In this document: positions 61,092-64,000 of the stretch, piece by piece | Numbering within the stretch: the stretch's first letter is position 1 | Layout of the letters: each line of letters opens with the position of its first letter | NCBI GenBank assembly: GCA_000753455.2 | Contig: LM994670.1 | Location: 2,921,653 to 2,985,652 of the forward strand | Direction: 5' to 3' | DNA length: 64,000 bases | DNA from: Clostridium jeddahitimonense | GTDB taxonomy: Bacteria; Bacillota; Clostridia; Clostridiales; Clostridiaceae | The notes under the pieces: model-generated | Database searches by the model: none | Told to the model about the DNA's origin: nothing | What the model saw: the letters and a program-made list of their open reading frames with translations, nothing else | Program-made: the position numbers and the translations under genes

Positions 61092-63140
61092 TTAGGATAA
61101 ATGTAAAAAAGTATTCCTACCTTCTTTTTTTGCTTCATATAACGCCTTATCTGCCTTCTTAATATAATCGTCGTAATCTTTATTACTTCCAATATATGCA
61201 GTGCTTATTCCTACACTTATTGTTACTCTATCCTCTACTTCAGAAAAATCATGCTTTATATTTAAATTATAAACATTCTCCTTTATTCTACTCACTACAT
61301 TTATAGCTTCCTGCTTATCTGTATTTAACATAATTATGATAAACTCTTCTCCACCATATCTTGCTACAAAATCAGAATTTCGGCAGGAGTTCTTTATTTC
61401 ATTTGATACCTTTTCTAATACCTTATCTCCTTTAGGATGTCCATAATTATCATTATAATTTTTAAAGTAATCTATATCTATCATAACAAAAGATATTGGC
61501 ATCTTAGACTTTCTATACAAGGACCAATTACCTGATAAATATTCATCTAACGCTCTTCTATTAGCAATTCCTGTTAAACTATCAGTAACACTTAAATTTT
61601 TAAATAACATATTTAATTTATTTATCTCCCTATTCTTTTTATAAATATAAGCAGCCATAGTTGTTATTATAATAATAACAACTAGAGAAACTACAATTAT
61701 TGTTTGCATTATCTTTTTTGAATACTTTAAGTTAGATATTACCTGATGATTATTTTCTGTTTCAAATTGCTTATGTAAGTACTTAAGGTATTGTTCATCA
61801 AATTTATCTTTCAGATCACTTTGTAACTTTATGTACTCGTCCATATATTTAATTGCATTTTTATAATCTTCAAGTGCCAAGTAATCTAAATATAATAATT
61901 TTAAGTGAGATGCTTCATAATATGTAGTTCCTTTTTCATTTGCTATTCTTTGAGCTTCTTTATGACATTCTAATGCTTTGTCATACTGACCAATACCATA
62001 GTATATATCTCCACATATTTCTTCAAGCAATATATCAAAATCTATATATAAAAATGGGCCTATATTTTCCTTATGCCTATATTTTGCTAACTCTATTAAT
62101 TCCCTTGCTTCTTTAAAATATTTATTTTTTAATGCTATCTGTGCCTCTAAGGCATATACAAATGTAGCTGTGTCATCCTTCATATTCTCATCTAATATAT
62201 CTAATATATTTTTTAGTTCAGTTATACAGTTTTGTGCTTCATTTACTTTATCTACTTTTAAATAAGCTCCACATAAACTTACCAGTGCATAAGACTTTAA
62301 AAATGCATCCTCATTTTTATCATCTACAGTATAATCCAAAGTTGCTGATAAATACTTTATTGCCTCTTCATAACATTGTAGATCAATATAATTTACACCT
62401 ACCTCTATATAATTTCTTATCTCAAGATTTGTTAATCCATCTTTCTTACAAATATCTATTGCATCTAGTTGATATTGTATCGATTGAATTAACTCATTAG
62501 CTATTGCATATGCACAGCCTGCACTTGAATATACTTTAGCCAAATTATAATTGTTTTTTTTGGATAACTCTAAAGATTTATCAATTAAAATTAATGCTCT
62601 CTGTAATCCTCCTGGCATATCAATTATTTTCATAGCTCTTTCCCTATAAAAATCTACTAACATATTTTCTAAAGATTCTCTTTCACATATATTAATTGCA
62701 TCTTCAAACAACTCTTCTGACTTTTCGTAGTAGTTATCATAAAGATATGCTGTAGATAAATAAAAACTTATAGCTGCCTTTATAGTAGGTTTTGAATCAT
62801 TATCAATAAGATTTAATGCTTCATTAAATCTATTAATAGACTCATCAACATCATTATCCTTAAGTTTTAAATATCCTAATATAAAATTTGTATTTATTAT
62901 TTCTTCATTAATATTAGAATTGATAGCTACTTCTTCACTATATCTTTTAATATCCTCTATAGTCTTCTTATCTAGCTCTTCAAAACTATTAGAAATAATC
63001 AAATCTACTATTTTATCACTCACTCTGTTATCTATTAATTTTTCACTTTTTATATTCTTTTTTATAATTATTCCAAGGAAAGTTAATCCAATAAAAACTA
63101 ACCCTATTATTAATATAATAGTTCTCTTTCCACTCTTCAT
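61092..63140 (-). CDS. TPR-repeat membrane diguanylate cyclase (GGDEF)
   Basis: A 682-residue sensor enzyme making cyclic di-GMP. An N-terminal membrane helix (about 6-26) is followed by an extracellular TPR region with about ten tetratricopeptide-like repeats (50-480), a second membrane helix (about 490-510), then the GGDEF domain (530-682) with the active-site motif YGGEEF. The inhibitory I-site RxxD is intact: RNSD sits five residues before GGEEF. No EAL domain is present. AGGAGAGATC precedes ATG 63140. No partner gene is adjacent. Confidence 0.92.
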   Translation of the reverse strand: MKSGKRTIILIIGLVFIGLTFLGIIIKKNIKSEKLIDNRVSDKIVDLIISNSFEELDKKTIEDIKRYSEEVAINSNINEEIINTNFILGYLKLKDNDVDESINRFNEALNLIDNDSKPTIKAAISFYLSTAYLYDNYYEKSEELFEDAINICERESLENMLVDFYRERAMKIIDMPGGLQRALILIDKSLELSKKNNYNLAKVYSSAGCAYAIANELIQSIQYQLDAIDICKKDGLTNLEIRNYIEVGVNYIDLQCYEEAIKYLSATLDYTVDDKNEDAFLKSYALVSLCGAYLKVDKVNEAQNCITELKNILDILDENMKDDTATFVYALEAQIALKNKYFKEARELIELAKYRHKENIGPFLYIDFDILLEEICGDIYYGIGQYDKALECHKEAQRIANEKGTTYYEASHLKLLYLDYLALEDYKNAIKYMDEYIKLQSDLKDKFDEQYLKYLHKQFETENNHQVISNLKYSKKIMQTIIVVSLVVIIIITTMAAYIYKKNREINKLNMLFKNLSVTDSLTGIANRRALDEYLSGNWSLYRKSKMPISFVMIDIDYFKNYNDNYGHPKGDKVLEKVSNEIKNSCRNSDFVARYGGEEFIIIMLNTDKQEAINVVSRIKENVYNLNIKHDFSEVEDRVTISVGISTAYIGSNKDYDDYIKKADKALYEAKKEGRNTFLHLS

Positions 63141-63336
63141 GATCTCTCCTAACACTTTCAATTAAACTTCAAATATTCTCATATAAATAAGCTTTTATAT
63201 TTATACTAAAATTTTATCTTTTATAGTAGTATATTATACCATTTTATTCCTTATAGTGGTTTAAAATGTTATATTTTTTATATTTTATAATAATTTACCA
63301 CTTCCTTGTACTATAATTACATAAAAGAACGAATAA

Positions 63337-63364
63337 AATACCATAAGTAAGAACTCATGGTATT
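63337..63364 (-). terminator. Terminator after the subtilase gene
   Basis: An 11-bp stem with one mismatch (63337-63347 with 63354-63364) directly after the stop codon, with a short T-rich stretch on the - strand. Confidence 0.7.
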
Positions 63365-63365
63365 T

Positions 63366-64000
63366 TCAAGTCATATTATCAAATATTTCATAGAAGTTTA
63401 TTATTCCATATCCCAGATGTGGATTTGGATATGAATCCCCTTTCCTCCTAACAGTTCCTCTATTCAGAAAAGTTTTTATACTTTCAGTATACATATACGG
63501 ATAATTCCCATCTACTATCCCCCATTGAAATAGAAGTACACAGGCCCCAGCACCAATTGCTGCAGATAAACTTGTACCGTTAATTGTTGTTACTGTATTA
63601 TTTAATCCAACAGTTAATGTATTTACTCCACCAGCTGCAAAATCTATCTTATCCTCAATATCATTTTTAAAAGCAGTTCCAGAGTAAGCTAACAAATTAT
63701 TGTTATTTTGATTATACGCAGCTACAGTTATAACAAAAGTCGAATCTCCCGGAATTGTTACCGTTCCATAAGGATTACTCGGGCTAAATCTTGTTCCTGG
63801 CCAAATGAGATTTTTTTGCATCATCCACATATTGTATGTTGCAAACTCTCCTAATTTTAATTTCAATGCAATTCTCCATATTCCCGGAGTTATGCTATCA
63901 AAATGAATCCTTATTAATTCATCTCCTGAGTATCTTTCCGGAATATAATAATATATAACTGCTTTAGTTTTCTCAAAAGTAAAGGCATAACCAGACTCAA
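63366..64000 (-). CDS. S8-family subtilisin-like peptidase (Csp-like), C-terminal part; 5' end outside window
   Basis: The frame is open to the window edge, so the gene starts right of base 64000; about 210 residues are visible. The first visible residues run ESGYAFTFEK ... YYYIPERYSGDELIRIHFDS then TPGIWRI, the jelly-roll insertion seen in clostridial CspA/B/C germination proteases. The catalytic serine lies in INGTSLSAAIGAGA. The Asp and His of the triad lie outside the window. In C. perfringens Csp proteases activate SleC during spore germination; here that role is inferred, and which Csp this is cannot be said. Confidence 0.8.
   Translation of the reverse strand, partial: ESGYAFTFEKTKAVIYYYIPERYSGDELIRIHFDSITPGIWRIALKLKLGEFATYNMWMMQKNLIWPGTRFSPSNPYGTVTIPGDSTFVITVAAYNQNNNNLLAYSGTAFKNDIEDKIDFAAGGVNTLTVGLNNTVTTINGTSLSAAIGAGACVLLFQWGIVDGNYPYMYTESIKTFLNRGTVRRKGDSYPNPHLGYGIINFYEIFDNMT

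Overview
The window looks like a chromosomal segment of a low-GC, spore-forming Clostridium (Clostridium sensu stricto, cluster I). The reasons are strongly AT-rich DNA, AGGAGG-type ribosome binding sites before almost every gene, a SCIFF ranthipeptide with its radical SAM maturase, a glnA/ANTAR (nitR-type) pair, a Csp-type subtilase at the right edge, a CotH remnant and many PTS/AraC sugar genes. I see no rRNA, tRNA, CRISPR array, insertion sequence or prophage. Species cannot be fixed from the sequence alone.

Layout. 1-1.5 kb: end of a MutS-family ATPase gene and a small P-loop kinase. 1.5-6.0 kb: a beta-glucoside operon read leftwards (LicT antiterminator, PTS EIIBCA, GH1 6-phospho-beta-glucosidase) with a visible promoter, RAT site and terminator. 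6-11.4 kb: a MecA_N-type penicillin-binding protein, an Orn/Lys/Arg decarboxylase-family enzyme, an M16 peptidase and a RibD/DHFR-like reductase. 11.5-13.2 kb: SCIFF maturase and the 45-residue precursor. 13.4-16 kb: a tyrosine phosphatase, a CDP-alcohol phosphatidyltransferase and a HAD phosphatase. 16.1-24.1 kb: a galactoside locus with GH4 alpha-galactosidase, two related AraC regulators, GH2 enzyme and GPH sugar symporter. 24.2-27 kb: MerR/TipAS regulator, Nudix hydrolase, MATE exporter.

27-30.9 kb: an HTH-PBP one-component regulator divergent from modABC (molybdate/tungstate uptake). 31-32.5 kb: an unknown small protein overlapping a secreted nuclease gene. 32.6-38.7 kb: AraC regulator, ABC exporter, CotH remnant, OmpR-type two-component system, GNAT enzyme. 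38.7-41.4 kb: ANTAR antiterminator, glnA with an attenuated leader, and thioredoxin. 41.6-47.8 kb: VanY-type carboxypeptidase, a DedA protein fused to a PAP2-like domain whose catalytic residues are all replaced, a 1074-residue beta-propeller sensor kinase without a partner regulator, and a small membrane protein.

47.9-52.7 kb: a BceRS-BceAB peptide-antibiotic sensing and resistance module with a matching operator upstream of bceA. 52.8-64 kb: an orphan PAS kinase, a YdeI-like protein and an exported protein whose RBS lies in a hairpin, a divergent MarR/MATE pair, uridine phosphorylase, YbaK-type deacylase, a cysteine-synthase-like enzyme, a small membrane protein, a TPR-GGDEF diguanylate cyclase and the end of a subtilase gene.

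Regulation by RNA structure recurs: LicT/RAT, an ANTAR-type hairpin overlapping the glnA terminator, an intercistronic hairpin between scfA and scfB, and a terminator that runs into the start codon at 55.55 kb. The points most worth a second look are the catalytically dead PAP2 domain fused to DedA, the glnA leader and glnA-nitR spacer, the second RAT-like element without a terminator before bglP, the tandem 20-bp repeats before the ABC exporter and the unknown protein/nuclease gene pair.
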